From Sitta carolinensis (Eukaryota; Chordata; Aves; Passeriformes; Sittidae), in assembly GCA_032173965.1 (NCBI GenBank), contig CM063288.1, positions 16,782,501 to 16,846,500 on the forward strand: 64,000 bases of DNA, read 5' to 3'. Shown here piece by piece: positions 11,411 through 25,733 of the stretch (position 1 is its first letter; the number at the start of each line of letters is the position of its first letter). The translations under genes were made by a program, and so were the position numbers. Below the pieces are notes generated by a model. The model made no database searches. It saw nothing but the letters and a program-made list of their open reading frames with translations, and was not told where the DNA came from.

Positions 11411-14400
11411 ACACCTACAGAATTAATTACATAATATGAACAGTATTTGAATGCTACCAGTAAATTTGCTTTTTTCCAATGGCTGGTATTTGTAAATTTT
11501 TTAATTTTTACGTGAGCATAAGCGTCCAAGAATCTTAGACAACAAGATGCTTGTTTAACGTATGTGTCAATCACACTATAAATACTACAGTAAATAATAT
11601 TATTTGAAGAATAAATGTAATAGATTATTTAGGTAATTTTTATACCTTAACATTAGTTCTCTGCTGAGGTCATAGAATTTTTTTTCTTTGGTGACTGCAC
11701 AAATGTACAAGACTATAATTTGTAAACGCACTGCATTTGTAGTTTTGCAGTCTTTCCTTTGAAAAGTGGTTTCTAGTCATTTGGGAGAGCAGTGCTAACC
11801 TCAGAGTTTTTAGTAATAATTAAACCTCTTTTCTGGGGATATGGTTTTACATGCCACCTTTCAAAAGACATTTCTGATCTATGTTAGTAGAAGCTATTCT
11901 TTCCTCCCCAAACTCCACATCGGTATGTTAAATATAGAAATGACAAACATGTGTGGTTTTATGTCTCATGTCAAAGATGATGCCTTCAGAAAGCACAGCC
12001 GTTTCCATTACAATGCCAGGGCAGGGTACAGTATTAGCTGACAGGCATGAGAATCTGTTACAGGGTCTGTCCTCATGCCAGAACTGGCAGGTTACAGCCT
12101 GCTCCAGCCTCCCTGGAGCTCCTGCACTTCAGTGGTGCTGAGCTCCGTGTCCTCCACCTCTGTAGTGGACCTCCAGGAGCATGGGGCTGTTGAGGGCCTG
12201 GTGGGCCACGAGAAAAGCTGCCTGTCCTGACAATAATCTGTGAGGGAATATCTTCATATCAGAGAGTGCGTTTTTTTTGGAAATGGCATTTTAAATGGAG
12301 GAAGTTTGATTGAAGAAGCAAGCAGTGTCAAGAAACTTAGCTGATTCCTGAAGGTTCATTTCCAGGCTGGTATTCCATCTTTATGTTAATGTGTGTATCA
12401 GGTTGCTCTCATAATGGGACAGTTTTAGATCCTCCTCTCTGTCTAACTGATAAGCCTTTCAAGGCTGAAGGACACAAGTTTGTTGTTGACTTGCTCCTGT
12501 CAGAAACCCAAACATCTTGATGGCAACTCAAAACCCGAGAGGCTTTGAAGTTACTGTGCAAGCCAAGGCTTATCATCTCCAAGTTTTTCAAAGTAAGTGG
12601 CCTGTAATTCCTTTCACTACCGATTATCAGGCCTATTGTAACTATGAATGGTCATGATTAATTACATTATGGTAATTGTAATTTTACAGTGCCTGAGAAG
12701 CAAAACCCACCTTCATAATCATGTGTTAGGTTATCTCTGCAGACTGTGAGTATGCTAGATGTATTCTTGAATTTTATGGAAAATTCCAGCTAAGGGAAAC
12801 CTGAATCTAGGCTTAGGTATCCAGCAGTTTGTCTCTCTGGATTACAAATCTATCTGAAAGCAGGGACAAAGAAACAAATCCTTTTGTAAATCAAAGTGGT
12901 ATTCTCCAGCTGGAATCCTGTTATACATCATCAGATAAAAATACTATTTTTAGTGAACTCCTCAAATTAATGGCTTTTTTTGAAATGTTCCACTGACAAA
13001 ATGAAAAGAACACCATGTAATTGAAAAATTCTTTGGAATAAATAAAACAGCTGTTATTAGTATTTAGCGTTGTATATAATAAAACCTATTTATGTTCAGG
13101 TTTGGTGATTATGCAACTTGAGTCATTCTTAAATCAGAGACATGGGTCTGAATCACAACAAAACAACTCACTTTTGTTTTCCTTCGGGGATCTCCAGCCT
13201 GGCTTTGTTCAATAAAACTGAATATGCCACATTAGAGCACAAGCAGATGATTACCAACAATGTTTATTGATGCTACCACTAAGAGAAAATGGCAGACTGA
13301 TATAAAATAAAGAGACTTAGCAGATGGGATATTGGCATTTGAATTGTTTGAAATAGATCACTGATTTTACCCCAAACCTGCCCTTTTATGAACACTACAG
13401 TATCATCGCTTGTTGTAGAACTGTAAATCATATTCATCCTTATAAAATTATTTCCTGTTCCAACCCAGAGTATTTATTATTATATATGCAAATAAGATTT
13501 TATTATCAGGGGAATCTAAAGCAAGGTTCCTTGTTAGAGCTCCTGTCAGCACTGACTTGAGACATAAACTGCCAGCACAGAAAGTTAGATTAAAAGAAAC
13601 ATTTATTGTTTTTAGGCATCCCCTTAATATAAAACCAGCAAAAAAAAAATCTGCAAACATAATTAGACACATGGCTCTAATTGAAATCAATGAGAATTAG
13701 AAGCAACATCAAGGAGCCTGCCTTTCAGTAAACTCCTGTGACTGAACAGTGCTGAGAACCACATGAGCCTGAAAAGGGATTCAGACAGCCCAGCTCAGGG
13801 GCAGAGCTGAGACCTGCCTTGAGTCTGCTAAAAACAAAATGCAGATGTAGAATACATCTAGGATGTAGGCTAGGATAAGGATAACTGGGGAGTTTAGGCT
13901 CTCTTAATCTAGCTCTAGGTGCCTAAATAAGGCTGTAAGGTTTTGATTAGTGTAATTCTCATGGACTTCAAGCTAGTGTGAGGAGCCATGTGATTGATTA
14001 GTACTTTGGATTTAACATTGAGCATTTTGTGCTATGAGCATCCAGTAAGCCCTGCAGGCTTCATTACCCTTTGTTGTGGGTCAAGACATGTTCTTTACGT
14101 GTAGGTCATGAAAACAGCCCAGACTCATCAATATTTGTTCTGGAGGCTTTTTGCAATGGATATGGTTCTTGATGTATTTGAATTAACAATGACCCTTAGT
14201 ATCCAGGATGATTCATCACAATTGCCAATGCATATTTATAGCAGCAGAAATTCATTCAGTGCTAGTCAAGGAAATCGTGTGTGAATTTAAGTCCAGTTGG
14301 CAAGGTAGTACAGTATCTGAAATGTTGGCTGTGCAGCAGCTGTCATTCTATGCCAATCTATTCTATCATACAGTAAGCAGGTGGCTCACACATATTGTTT

Positions 14401-17400
14401 TTACTACATATCATTTTAATTTTGCAATGTCTCACTGAAATAGGAAATGTGTGCTACTGATTTCACTAAGATTTTCTTTATTGAAGCCAGGAGAGCATGT
14501 TAATAGCATGCAGCAATTTACAGTGTAGTTGAAGTAATATAGCAGCTGGTGAACCTGTTTATTCCCTATGGCTGTAGTTGTATATCAGTCTTAAGTGTAG
14601 CTAATTAACTTCTATTCATTAGAAATTTTACAGAAATTCAAGTAGAAAAGTGAGTACAAGGCTCAAACCATTCATGTTCCTTCAGCACCCTTTGTGATGC
14701 CATACTGCAGCAGCCCATCTCCTCTGGCAGACGTGATGTCCTCAGGCCAGCCGAGGGGGACTCTGTGCTCTTCTGTGTTTCTGAGATTGGTGGGGTTTTT
14801 AAGAGCTTAATCCACCAAAGGAACTGTCTTTATTGTGATGCTGCATGCTAGCTGTTGTGTGTGATAAAGGCGTCTCCATGCATTATAGATAACAGTTTTC
14901 ACAATGCAGCCCTTTGGTGCTTTGCCAGCGTTAGTGTTCGTGCAGGTCAGGTGAGGCTGGCAAGGCAGGGTGTGTCACTGTCCTACTACGGGCAGTCTCA
15001 GCATCCCTGTGCAAAATGTTTATGATATTTTATGGTCACCTTCGCTCACTTGATCCTCAGGACATTTCTTAGCATCATCTTATTTTGTTTGGGAAAATAA
15101 TGTTTTTCTTTAGCAATAAGCAGGACCTCCTACTCAGTTTTAGTTTCTGTTTCTGATTTTAGTTTTTGGATATTTATTTGCCTGGGAGAAAATCTTTTTT
15201 TGTCTGATTGCGACTTCTATTTATGCTATGGAAACTTCTTGTAAGACATTTCTTCTTGTGGAAATTACTGTTGATTGAACTGATAATGCATTCTAGTTTA
15301 GGTTTGGCATTTTTTTCTTCTGCTAGTTGTTGGTTTGCCTTTCATTTAGAAGGGATATTGATAGCAGAGCCCTTATTTTGGCAAGGTATTTCAAAAGTGC
15401 ATTATCTGAGGGTTTTTTTAGGTTAAAAAAATATACCCATCCTAAAATAACAAAAATAATTAATGTGAATCAGGAAGGAAAAAGAGGAAGAATAAAAATA
15501 CTATATGGGATTGCTTCCATCTCTTAGGTTAAATCTGTATTTTGGTGAAGATGAGTTTTTGCCCATATGAGCCACAAAGCAGTAATAGCTTACCTGACTT
15601 CTCCTAAGAGTTTTTTCATTGTCCTATTTTTTGTGTTCATTTGGTCCTTTCCTGCTTGCATGTGTTTGCTGAATGCATCCTCTTGCTTCCTCTGACATTG
15701 TGTTGTCACCTATGTCCTGCAAACTTCTTTCACTCTCCCCTCCTCTCTGCTGGCGATTTCTTTACTTTTCATGGCCGTGGCACTTTACCTGTTCGTGCTT
15801 CATTTCAGGCTGGATGTCCGTTTCCTCTGAAAATCCCACTCTTAACTTTTATGCTTTTTAAAACAGAAGCATTGAGGCTAAAGATGAGTTCAAACGAAGG
15901 CTCAATATCAGCCTCTTTTCTAAAATCCGCTATTCTCTACAATTTAGTAAAGTATAATTCCTCTTCGTATGGAGCTGCTGGATGCCCGGGTAGAGCAGCT
16001 CCCTGCAGTTGTGTCATTTGAACACTGAGTGGCACTAAAGCCCACGGCACCGGCAGCACAAGGTATTTCAAAATAGGTCTTTAAATCACGCGGATGCAAA
16101 CGACAAGGTAACAGCCGAGACGGATTTTTGTATGACTGGGAAGGGAGGTTTTATACATGCAAACCTGTAACAGGCGCATCGTACATATCTTAGACATGTT
16201 GTCTCTCAAGCTACTTTTGAGGAGGAATTTGTCTTAAGCTTTGTTAGGACTGGAACTGCTGAAGAATTCTTCTGACTTTTTAAATATTTGTTGACTTTAG
16301 TTCTTAGCTTCAAGAAGGTGCAGTATATTAAAAACAAGCCATTCTTCTGGAAGTCCTATATCAATGTGAAATTCAAATAAAATTTCTCAGTTTGTTTTGC
16401 TCAGAGAAAGTATGGAGAAAAGCCCAAAGCTGTAAATACTGCTGAACAGCCATGATGTTGTTTTTAAAAATTATTTGTGATCAACAATTAATATTTTGAA
16501 ATACCCCATGGTTCTTGGGCATTTTTGTATGGTTTTGTATGATTTAAAGTTATCTGAGACCTGGCTCCTGTCTGCTTAAAAGCTACAGTTTGTTCAAAGG
16601 CTTTTAATCTTCCTTCAAAAAAAAAAATAGTTCCTGCTTCTATTTTAGGAATCCTGTTTTTGTGAGTAGCTCATGACATGAATGTTACATTCAGTTTTCT
16701 TAAGAGGTCAAGATTATCTGTGCTTTGCTTGTACAAATCATCTGGGTCTTGACCTCAGACAGCTGCATTTTGTGTTTGACAATTTTTACTGGTGCTTAAG
16801 TCACGTCTGGATTTGGCACATGGTCTTCAATCACTGTGCTGAGGGCAAGACTGAATTCCCAGCTCTGACCTGAAATTCTGGAGGTGTAGTTGTAGTATGT
16901 GCTTAAAAGTGAAACTCTGGGGAAAACAATCAGTTTCAGGCAGAGCGTGATGATCTTGTTTCAAGTTGTGACTTAGATGCAGCAAACACATGAGGTGAAT
17001 GAAGCTAAATATAAAAATTGTTTCTATCCCTCTTCTTATTTTCCATCTTTCCCTATGATACTGTAGCTTTTCGAACTTTTTTAATCTTAGTGCACTAAAT
17101 CAGTTTCTGGGTGTCACATAGGCTTTGTCTTTTAATCCTGTCTGAAGGGTGACAGGACACGTGGTAGTATCAGTATCTTACTGTTCTTACTTGATCAAAC
17201 TTCAGTCATTGATTTGTGTATACAAGCGCCATGCCCTATTTATTTAGTTACTAATCAGACTGTGTGTTACTAATTGGAGTGGTACCTCATTTCTCTTCAC
17301 AGCTGGCAGATGATTGTTAGATAAGGAAGGATTTTAAGTGGGCAGGGAGGGATGGTTAATGGCATGCACTGCTTTTTGTCACCTTTCATCTGCGCACTGC

Positions 17401-18218
17401 TGTGGTGCCTTGCTTCTTCACATCACTTTGAAGCAGGTAAGTACTCCCATTTAAGTGAAGCTGAGTCAGGCTGGACAAGGTCTGGTATCATCTCGAAAAG
17501 TTAACAGTTTCCATAATTATCTACACACACTTTGAGGGGGAAACCCCTAATTTTATGTCTAAGTTTGAGGTGGACTTGTAATTAAAAAATGTTACTGTGT
17601 CTTGGGTTGATTTTTACCAAGAAAGGGTAAACCAACTTCAATTTACTGCAGGGTTTTTCAACTCTGTGTTTTGTGTTAGCTTTTTCACTGGCTCTGTGTT
17701 AGACATAGGGGAAGGTGAGACTCCAGAATTCTGCACCTTGTATGGAATGAGACTGCTGCTCATTGACACCTCCTTTGCTGTGTCTGGCCACTAGCTAGCA
17801 AATGTCACAAGCTCAACCAATGACTACTATGTTTTCTGCTGGAAATCTCCCATAATAACGCCATGGAAGAGCAATAGTTAATCAGATGTCTTTTATTCCT
17901 ACACTGCAAAGATTGTATGTTTTTACTGCAATTGGCAGTGATGAAAGAAAAAGCTGTACTTATAGACATATATATCTATAAAAATAAATGACTATTAAAA
18001 TAATCTTGACTGTATGCAAAGGCAGATGAGATTTACTACAAAGACCCTTTTGTCAAGTGTTCTGAACTTGTCAGACCTCCATCTGTGGTTACACAACCAA
18101 CTAATTCTTGCAGCTCTGAATGTTGTGTTTCAGATAATTCACCAGTATATGGAGTTTCAGACAAATGTGGAAATGTCTTCTGACATGACTCTAAAGCTCT
18201 TTGCTCTAGGGTTTGTGG

Positions 18219-18248
18219 CTTTGCACAGCTACCAAAAGCTGTGCAAAG
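18219..18248. repeat. Perfect 12-bp inverted repeat, 6-nt loop
   Basis: CTTTGCACAGCT is followed by the loop ACCAAA and then AGCTGTGCAAAG, a perfect 12-bp stem; one flanking G:T pair would extend it in RNA. The stem is too short for a microRNA precursor. No flanking transposon signature is seen. Confidence 0.9.
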
Positions 18249-21200
18249 TACATTTTGTGAATTGAGACAAGCTGCTCTTGTGATGTGATCATGATTGTCT
18301 TAAATGATCATAGATAGTGGCCATATCTCTTGGAGTTCTTCATGCTTTTTCTGCAGATAAAATTTGAATACTGGGTTCTTTCTTTTTTGACAGGAAATTC
18401 ATCAGTAGTTGGAAAATCTTCCTTACCTTCCTTCTATTTAATATCCCCAGTAGGTGTTTACTACAGTGTGAAAGTTTTCGTATACCTAAGCCAGCCTGAT
18501 GATACATTCCTGAATTGTCCTGCCTGGAAAATGGGCAATTTATTACAGGCACTTCGCAAGGGAGAGAAAAATGTCTTCCATTAAATTGTTTTTTACTACC
18601 TCTAGACATTAAATTATATTCTTTTCTGATTGATGGTAGCATTGTGATTTGGACAAACAGCAGCAATTGGCTAAGGTGAAAATGTACTCACCCGAGGGTT
18701 TGTGCACGAACTAAAAGAAATGGCAGAACTTGTGACATTACTCACAAGGGTATCTTGGGCTAGATTTACCTTTGATATACAGGCTGTTTTTCTTTTTATC
18801 TATTAGAAAATCTGTTTAAATTTTGTTATCAAAATTAAGTATTGAATAAAATATTAATCACATATTGTCACACCCTTATAACTTTTCTCATCACGGGGGA
18901 ATCAAAGCTTCCATGTTGAATTTTGCTAAAACCCCTTTCAGTAATTTTTTGAAGTTTTTGAAGATGATCTACAGAATCATGTAGGTTCATTTTGTTTGCT
19001 CCTTTTGAATGATCTCAAAACATAAATCATCACAGAAGATCTTACAGAGAGCTGCTTATCAGTTAGGCTGTCATGGTAGTTATCAGGGAAATGGAAGTTA
19101 GACTAATTCCTCCAGAGAGGGATGGTTTACAGTGTGCTTGATGCTACTGCAGTTCCACTGCCATCTTAGTAATTTAGGTGTGAATGAAATATGGCTGAGT
19201 ATGCTGCAGTGATAGAAATAGAGTTACATTTTCTGAAATAATGCTAAGAAATATAGTAAAATATAAACTATCTCAAATGCTAGGAGCACTGGCATGCAAA
19301 AAAGTGCTCTTCCCCCAACCACGTTAACCTCCTGTAAACCCTGAATATGATTCGAGTTGTGTAGTTGTAGCTGTCTGAGAAACATAAGTCTGTATGGACA
19401 GAAAGCACCTCTCAGTGCAGTAGGCAAAAATGTCCACTGCTGAACATGTGGTCTTTTCATGAGGTCTAGCAAAAGGCAGCAAACTTCAGCAAAATACAGG
19501 TTTTACAAAAGCGTAATGCCAGACATTAAAGATGTGACTGTCTTACAGCTGAGACCTGCAGGATTATCCTGATGACCATTGATTCTTAGGGAAGGGTTAA
19601 AACAGCTTTTTCTCCTGAGAAGACTCTGACTTCTATGCACTTTCCAGTCTCTCTGTTATAAGTTCTTCTTGAGGTAACTGGGATCAACACCTGCGCTCTT
19701 GGCATCCCTCTTCTCTCGCCTGTGACGCATTCCAGCTTCTCCATGATAGTTTCCTCTTTTTGGGAATAAGGACACTGGGGGGAAATTGTACCATGGTCTT
19801 TTTTTTATATGGGCATATCAAAGTGGGAACCACAGGAGATAAGAAGCTATCTTTGTTCTTTTAGCCAGTTTAGATATTAGTGTCCCACAGTATATGTTTG
19901 AAATGTTAAGTGCAGTTTATGTCATAAATTTGGTCAAGGCTTTAATCAGTCCCCCCCTGTTTCTTAAACATGCAGCCTGACCACCTGAATTATGTGGCAG
20001 TGACTCATGGTACGTTTACAACAGTGCAGTTGTCTCAGTGTGATATTTATGTTTGATGCTTCAGGTGGTCCTGATAACCTCATGCTTTCACTTTAATGTG
20101 TTTTCATGTGTGCAATGGGAATATTAGAGGAGTTCTGGAAGCTTTGGTGGCTTCTAGTCCTGCTGGCAGGGGGTAAAATGTTTCAACTGTGTCAACGCAT
20201 TTGCCATGTTTTTTAGGAACAGACAATGATTCCTCAGATTAGAGTGCTAGTGCTGGCATTGCTGGGTGTAATGCAATGGCTACGGAGTGGATTTGCAGCT
20301 GGGTCCTGACAGTTACAAATCTACTAATAATGTGGTATTTGCAGAAATGTAAAGAGATTGCATGTACTAAATGGCTTCTGTCTTTTTTAAAAAAATCGAT
20401 TAATGGTTTTAAAGACCCTTTAAATAAATGAGATACAGAAACCCTACACTCACTGTCTTAGAAGTCCATAGACATGCAGATAAGAGTTCTCTATAGCTCT
20501 GGTAAGAGTTCATATAAACCATTTTATTTATGTGTTTAATGTTACAAAAATAATTACTGAATATTTCCATGCTAGTACTCCACAGTTTTCTCTTTATAAC
20601 TGGAATTTTAATGTTATATTTTTTCATCTCAAGGAGGAAAGTACAGGGGTATTTGAGTTTAAAGCTTCTTATTGTGAGCATAAGTTTTGTGCTCCTCTCT
20701 GTGGTTGGTGTGTTTACCTTTGGTCATAATTGGATAAAAAGTTGGATTTCAGACATTATGCTGCTATTTACTTGGTAAATAATCTCTGTTTTTTCATGTG
20801 TAATGCAAGACAGCTTGGAGGGGGTTATTCTGACAGTGTTAGATGACTCAAATGTGGCTAAAGGTGTCTGAGAAATTTGTGTGAAATCCTTTTGAAGTCT
20901 TTGGAGAGGAACAAGTACTTCTAGGTTGTGAATCATTTCAAATATTTACCGTAGGGAGATGTGAGTTATTATAGCTGAGAAATGCCTTTTTCTGTATATA
21001 AAATACATACTGCTCTTGGAAATTTAGGCTGACAATGCAGCAAGTATATAACTTGAACAGACTCCAGTTTGTTGATCTTCCTCTGTGTACTGGGGGCCCA
21101 AAACCAGAGCATTGTTATTTCAGATGTGGCTTTGTGAGTGCCAAGGGGGATAATGACATTCCTGCACTTGCTGGCTGTGATTTTGCCTGATTCACCCCAT

Positions 21201-24200
21201 AGATCTGACCCATCCCAGGCACAGGAGTCTGCACTTCTTGCTAAACTTTATGAGGTTTCTGTCAGCCCACTCCTCCAATTTGCTGTGAACTCTCCTCAGG
21301 AGGACTCAGGAGGACTCATTCTGTCCCACCATGGACACCACTATGTTAAACACTCGATGCATTAGACAGACACAGGATCCATCCCAAAACTGACTGGCTG
21401 GAAATGAGCATCAGTGATCAGTACTCTTTAGGCCAAAAGTGTCTTCCCAATGAGATAAAATTCTTACAGAACCGAGGAATTGGTACCACTGTCTTTCGTG
21501 AGACTAGTAATTCAATGAAGATTTCACTTTATGTGTCCCAATTATCCACCTATTGGGGAACATGGATGAGTTTGTTCTCTTTTGCAATTTAAAAGCTCAG
21601 CTTTAAATTATTTATCTTTAAAGAGACTAGTTACTTCTTCGTAGCTATTATTTTCAAATAGTTGCTTTTTAAATTCCTTCTTTTGATTTGAGTTGGCTAT
21701 TTCAGTAAGGACTGCACTTTCCTGTCATATTTGAATCTATTTGACTGTATTGGAGCTCTGCCAGTTTATGCCAGCTCTTGTGAAATGATCCTGGATTCTG
21801 GATTTCAGGTATGATTTTTTTGTCTGGAAATGTAGTATGTGGAAAAATGAGAAGGTCATGTATTTCTGTTTCATTAGTAGGTCAGTACAAACAAAGCAAA
21901 GGTTTCCCTGTATGTAGTAGTTAGAACAGCAAAACTGACAAAGGTAGTATTTTGAAACAAAAGAAGCATTTTTAAAGCCAACACTGTTATCTTTATTAGT
22001 AATGTTTTACATGTGGATCTAGTTTTTGTGAAAATCTAGTACATCACCGCAAATTATGAAAATAGTAAAACATACTTACAATGAACAATTGTCATGGGAT
22101 GTAATTTCTAAAATATTTTTTAAAAAAATCTTGTGTATGGAAAAAAGGCTGCTTAGGGCATAAGGAATGTGTGATTAGGAAGTATAGTACGTATTAGTGT
22201 TCATTCACTTTTATTTGGTATCTCAGAGATGCTCCCAAAAGAGGAGAAAATAATCTTACCTATTAAGCAAACTCTATGATACCAGGGTTGGGCTCCTATC
22301 AAAGCTTATAGGTAGAGCTGATGAGTAATGAATTGTCAACTCCATAAATTACCTGTAGCACTGCTTTGATTTACTGAGGAACTTCAGGGTAACATGCAGT
22401 CTAGGCTGGGATTGTTACCGAAATATTCGTAGTATTTGTAGTTTTGTTTTCAAAATTGTAATTAAAAGGTAATTTTCCATGCAGTTTTTTTCCCCTCTCC
22501 CTTTTCTCTAGACTTGAAGTGATTTGAATGAACTTGGAAAACCTGAGGAGGAGGTGGGTGCTCTTTCTGCTAGGAGTAATTGATTTAGCCAAAGCAGTGT
22601 TGCAGTCTCCTCTGTTGCCTGCAATTCAAGACAAAGTTGAAAATCCCAGCAGTTGGAATAATGCATCTTAGCAAAGATGTAAAGAGAAAAGTGGGAACAG
22701 CACAAAACATCTTAGTGTTTCTGTTTCTGGGACTAACACAGATAGCTTTGGTGTCTTAGGTACTTGCGCAAAACATTACTGTTCATGAATTTTACACAGT
22801 TATTTCTATAGTTTCATGAATACCTACAGAAAAACTTCTGTCAAGTTTTGTGTCTTTGGGCCAATCACAGTAAGGACACGTGATCTGTCTGGTCTGTTAT
22901 GGAGGTTGATAAACTCCCTGCTGAAGAGATTACAGTCTAAGGCAAGCACCAGATAAAGAATATGACTAGGATTTAAAAGCTGAAAGTAGATATATGCACT
23001 TTGTAACATTTAATGTAGTATGTACTTGCAAGTTTCAAATATTGCAAGCAAAAAAAATTGTAGCCAGCCTCATCCATCTCTGCCAATAACCATCATCTGA
23101 CCCTCTAGATGCCCCAGTTAGGCACTCTCCTTGCGGTGCAATGCTTAAGGGAACAATCATGGTCCGTGATGTGGAAAACGGGATGATCCAGAGGTCAAAG
23201 GCAGACCTCTGGCTTCCTAATGCTACATTGGCAGGCCAAGTTTTGTAATATTGTGATGTACCCATGCAAATTGGCAACTTCAGAGGAGCCAGGAAAATGG
23301 TGCAGAGAAGGATTAGAAGCAGATAATAAGAAGCACCATAAAGGAAGAGAATTAACAGTCCCTACCTACATGCGGAAACCCTTCCTGATGTAAGAGGATT
23401 TCTTGTCCTTGAAGTAAGACATGTAGCAAAATCCAATCACTTGAAGCTCAGTCTAGATAAATGTTGTCTTACCTCTGTAAAACACATTTAGTTATAGTTT
23501 GCTGTTAGAGAAACTGAGCAAGAAACAATATATTATCCCCCTTGCGCTTTTTAATTTAATATCACTTAATCTTTCTGAAGGATTATTTAGGTCAGTGACT
23601 AATCAGGGCCTGATTCAACACATTTTATTTAAAAAGCAGGATTAAATGGATGATATGTCTGAAGAATTTCTTTCACTTGCAAAATAAGCCTTGAAAGAGT
23701 GGCTATCTTATTGATTAGCAAACTAATATAGTGATCAACTACATGTATTATTTTAAGAGTCTCTAACACATATTAATTTTAGTTTAGATTTTAAAATAGT
23801 GCTCTCTAATATTGACCTTATAGCAAAAGTCAAAGGCCTATCTTAGAGTTAGAATACCATAAAATTCACGATCTTTGGTAGAGGATCCATTTTGGGAAAA
23901 ACTAAGAAAGTAACAAATATTTGGTGCTCTTTACCGACACAGATTGTCTCCCTGTGTCATAGGAGTTGTAGGATTGGGCTGTGGACACAGACATATTTCA
24001 TTGGCATTACTTCTTTTGGCTGAGCAATGTGAGAAGTTATATTAATGAAACAATTATTAGAGTACTTTTTTTGCAGTTTGAATGCCAATAAGAAAAAAAA
24101 GATTATGTTGCAATTGAAGAATACGTCCCAATCAGTACTAAATCTTTTTGGATCACATTTCAAATGAATTAACTTAGAGTAAATTATTTCAGGCAGAGTA

Positions 24201-25674
24201 TATTAGCAAAAGAAAGAGCTGCTAAAGAGCCATTACCACTTTCCAATCAAATGAGAAACATAACTGAGTACCACCTGTCACAAAGGCAGTACAGTGATCC
24301 AGATGGTTATTTATCTTCACTTAGGGAGGAAGAACGGAGAGAGGAAACACTGCTGCCAGAATTTGTGTTTTTCCCCTCCCTGTTTTTACCTTTTTGTCAG
24401 AACACTTTCTCTAATTACAGAGAAAAAAATGTCTTAGGAATAGGTTATAGTGATGTTCCCCCTCATATATAAAGGTAGTTCACGTCTTTTTTTTAGTAGC
24501 ATGAAATGCAGTTTGAGAGGTCCAGCCATTACTGTTGCATCTTCTATGGTCAATAAGACAAAAATAGAATGAAAAGGATTTTGACTGCTTGATAGTTATT
24601 TTGTTTCCCCTGAAGCTTAGAAATTAATCTACTATTTTACTTGAAATAGAAATAACCTGTAACAAGCTGAAAATAATCTTCAACTTTAAAAAATGTTTCC
24701 CTTCATTAAAGAAATATGTTTATGATAAATATGCACAGTATGAGCATTCATATTAATGTGTATTGTGCATGCATTTTATTTACCAGTGTATTTGAGGCTC
24801 GAGCTTAGGCAGGAATTAAGAGAGGGCAAACTGATCTGACCCCAGTCCTTTCTGATTTTGAATATTGTGTGAAATTGTTCACTATGTTGCTAAAATCTAC
24901 TGGCAACCATGTTAGGTCTGACAGAGTGCAGGTTCTTTTTGGAATTAAGAACATGCTGAGACTATTGGACATAGATGTAAATGAATGAATTAGGCTTCAA
25001 GCATATTTCTGCTATGGGGACATTTTAAAGTAAATAGTTCTCATGTTCATGTTTGTAACTAACAGCTCTGTGGAGTTCACTCTTGCAGTAGCAATTCCCA
25101 CCCTCCTCCATCCTGGTAGAGTGACATATTTTATGGCTAAACTGGGAGATAAGCCAAAACACCCAGGATGTCTTCTTAGAACAGGAATTGTATTCAGAGA
25201 AATGGTTTAAATAAAGAATTTATTTTAAATTATAGCTATATATTGATGACAAAACGAAAACTGTCAGAAAGGTACGACAGTAAAAATGTGAGTGATACTG
25301 GGCCAGTAAGAGATGCTAGGACTCTGTGACAGCTTTTAGGCACATATAAGAATACACCCATATATATATATAGCATCACTTATTATATCAGAATACCTTC
25401 TTGAGACTTAGGTGGAGGAAATACCTGCCATTCCTGATAATTAAGAAGTGCTCTTTAGGCAAGAAAATAGAACTTTTATTACGAAGACTTACTAAGAGAA
25501 GTATTGCAAGACCTTGCATGAGCTTGAACTCTGTGATTTCTAGATCTTCGATATTGCTGCTGCCTCTTATCACACATCTGTTTTTTTATAAACAGGGCTA
25601 TGTCAGTGATGCTCAAGACAGTGGAAATTATTTACACCCATGATCATTTTTATATCAAGCCCAGATAGATGGGT

Positions 25675-25733
25675 ATATGCCTCCAAAATCTATGCTATAT
25701 GCCCCCAAAATCTATGCTATATGCCTACAAAGT
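25675..25733. repeat. 22-bp tandem repeat, about 2.6 copies
   Basis: Two near-identical 22-bp units (ATATGCCYCCAAAATCTATG plus CT; the only difference is T or C in the seventh to eighth base region) are followed by a partial third copy. This is a recent local duplication in non-coding DNA. Confidence 0.9.

Noticed and set aside
12040..12240. GC-richer stretch with CTGGAGCT / CTCCAGC words, considered as a repeat or exon
   Set aside because: No family match, no splice-site pair enclosing an open frame, and no other support.
15641..16021. 126-codon plus-strand open frame in intergenic DNA
   Set aside because: Cysteine/serine/leucine-rich translation of pyrimidine-rich DNA, with no domain or supporting signals.
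18971..19020. Possible CR1 tail ('acagaatcatgtaggttcat')
   Set aside because: Only about 20 bp resembles an inverted CR1 terminus and the following sequence does not continue as CR1. Too short to call.
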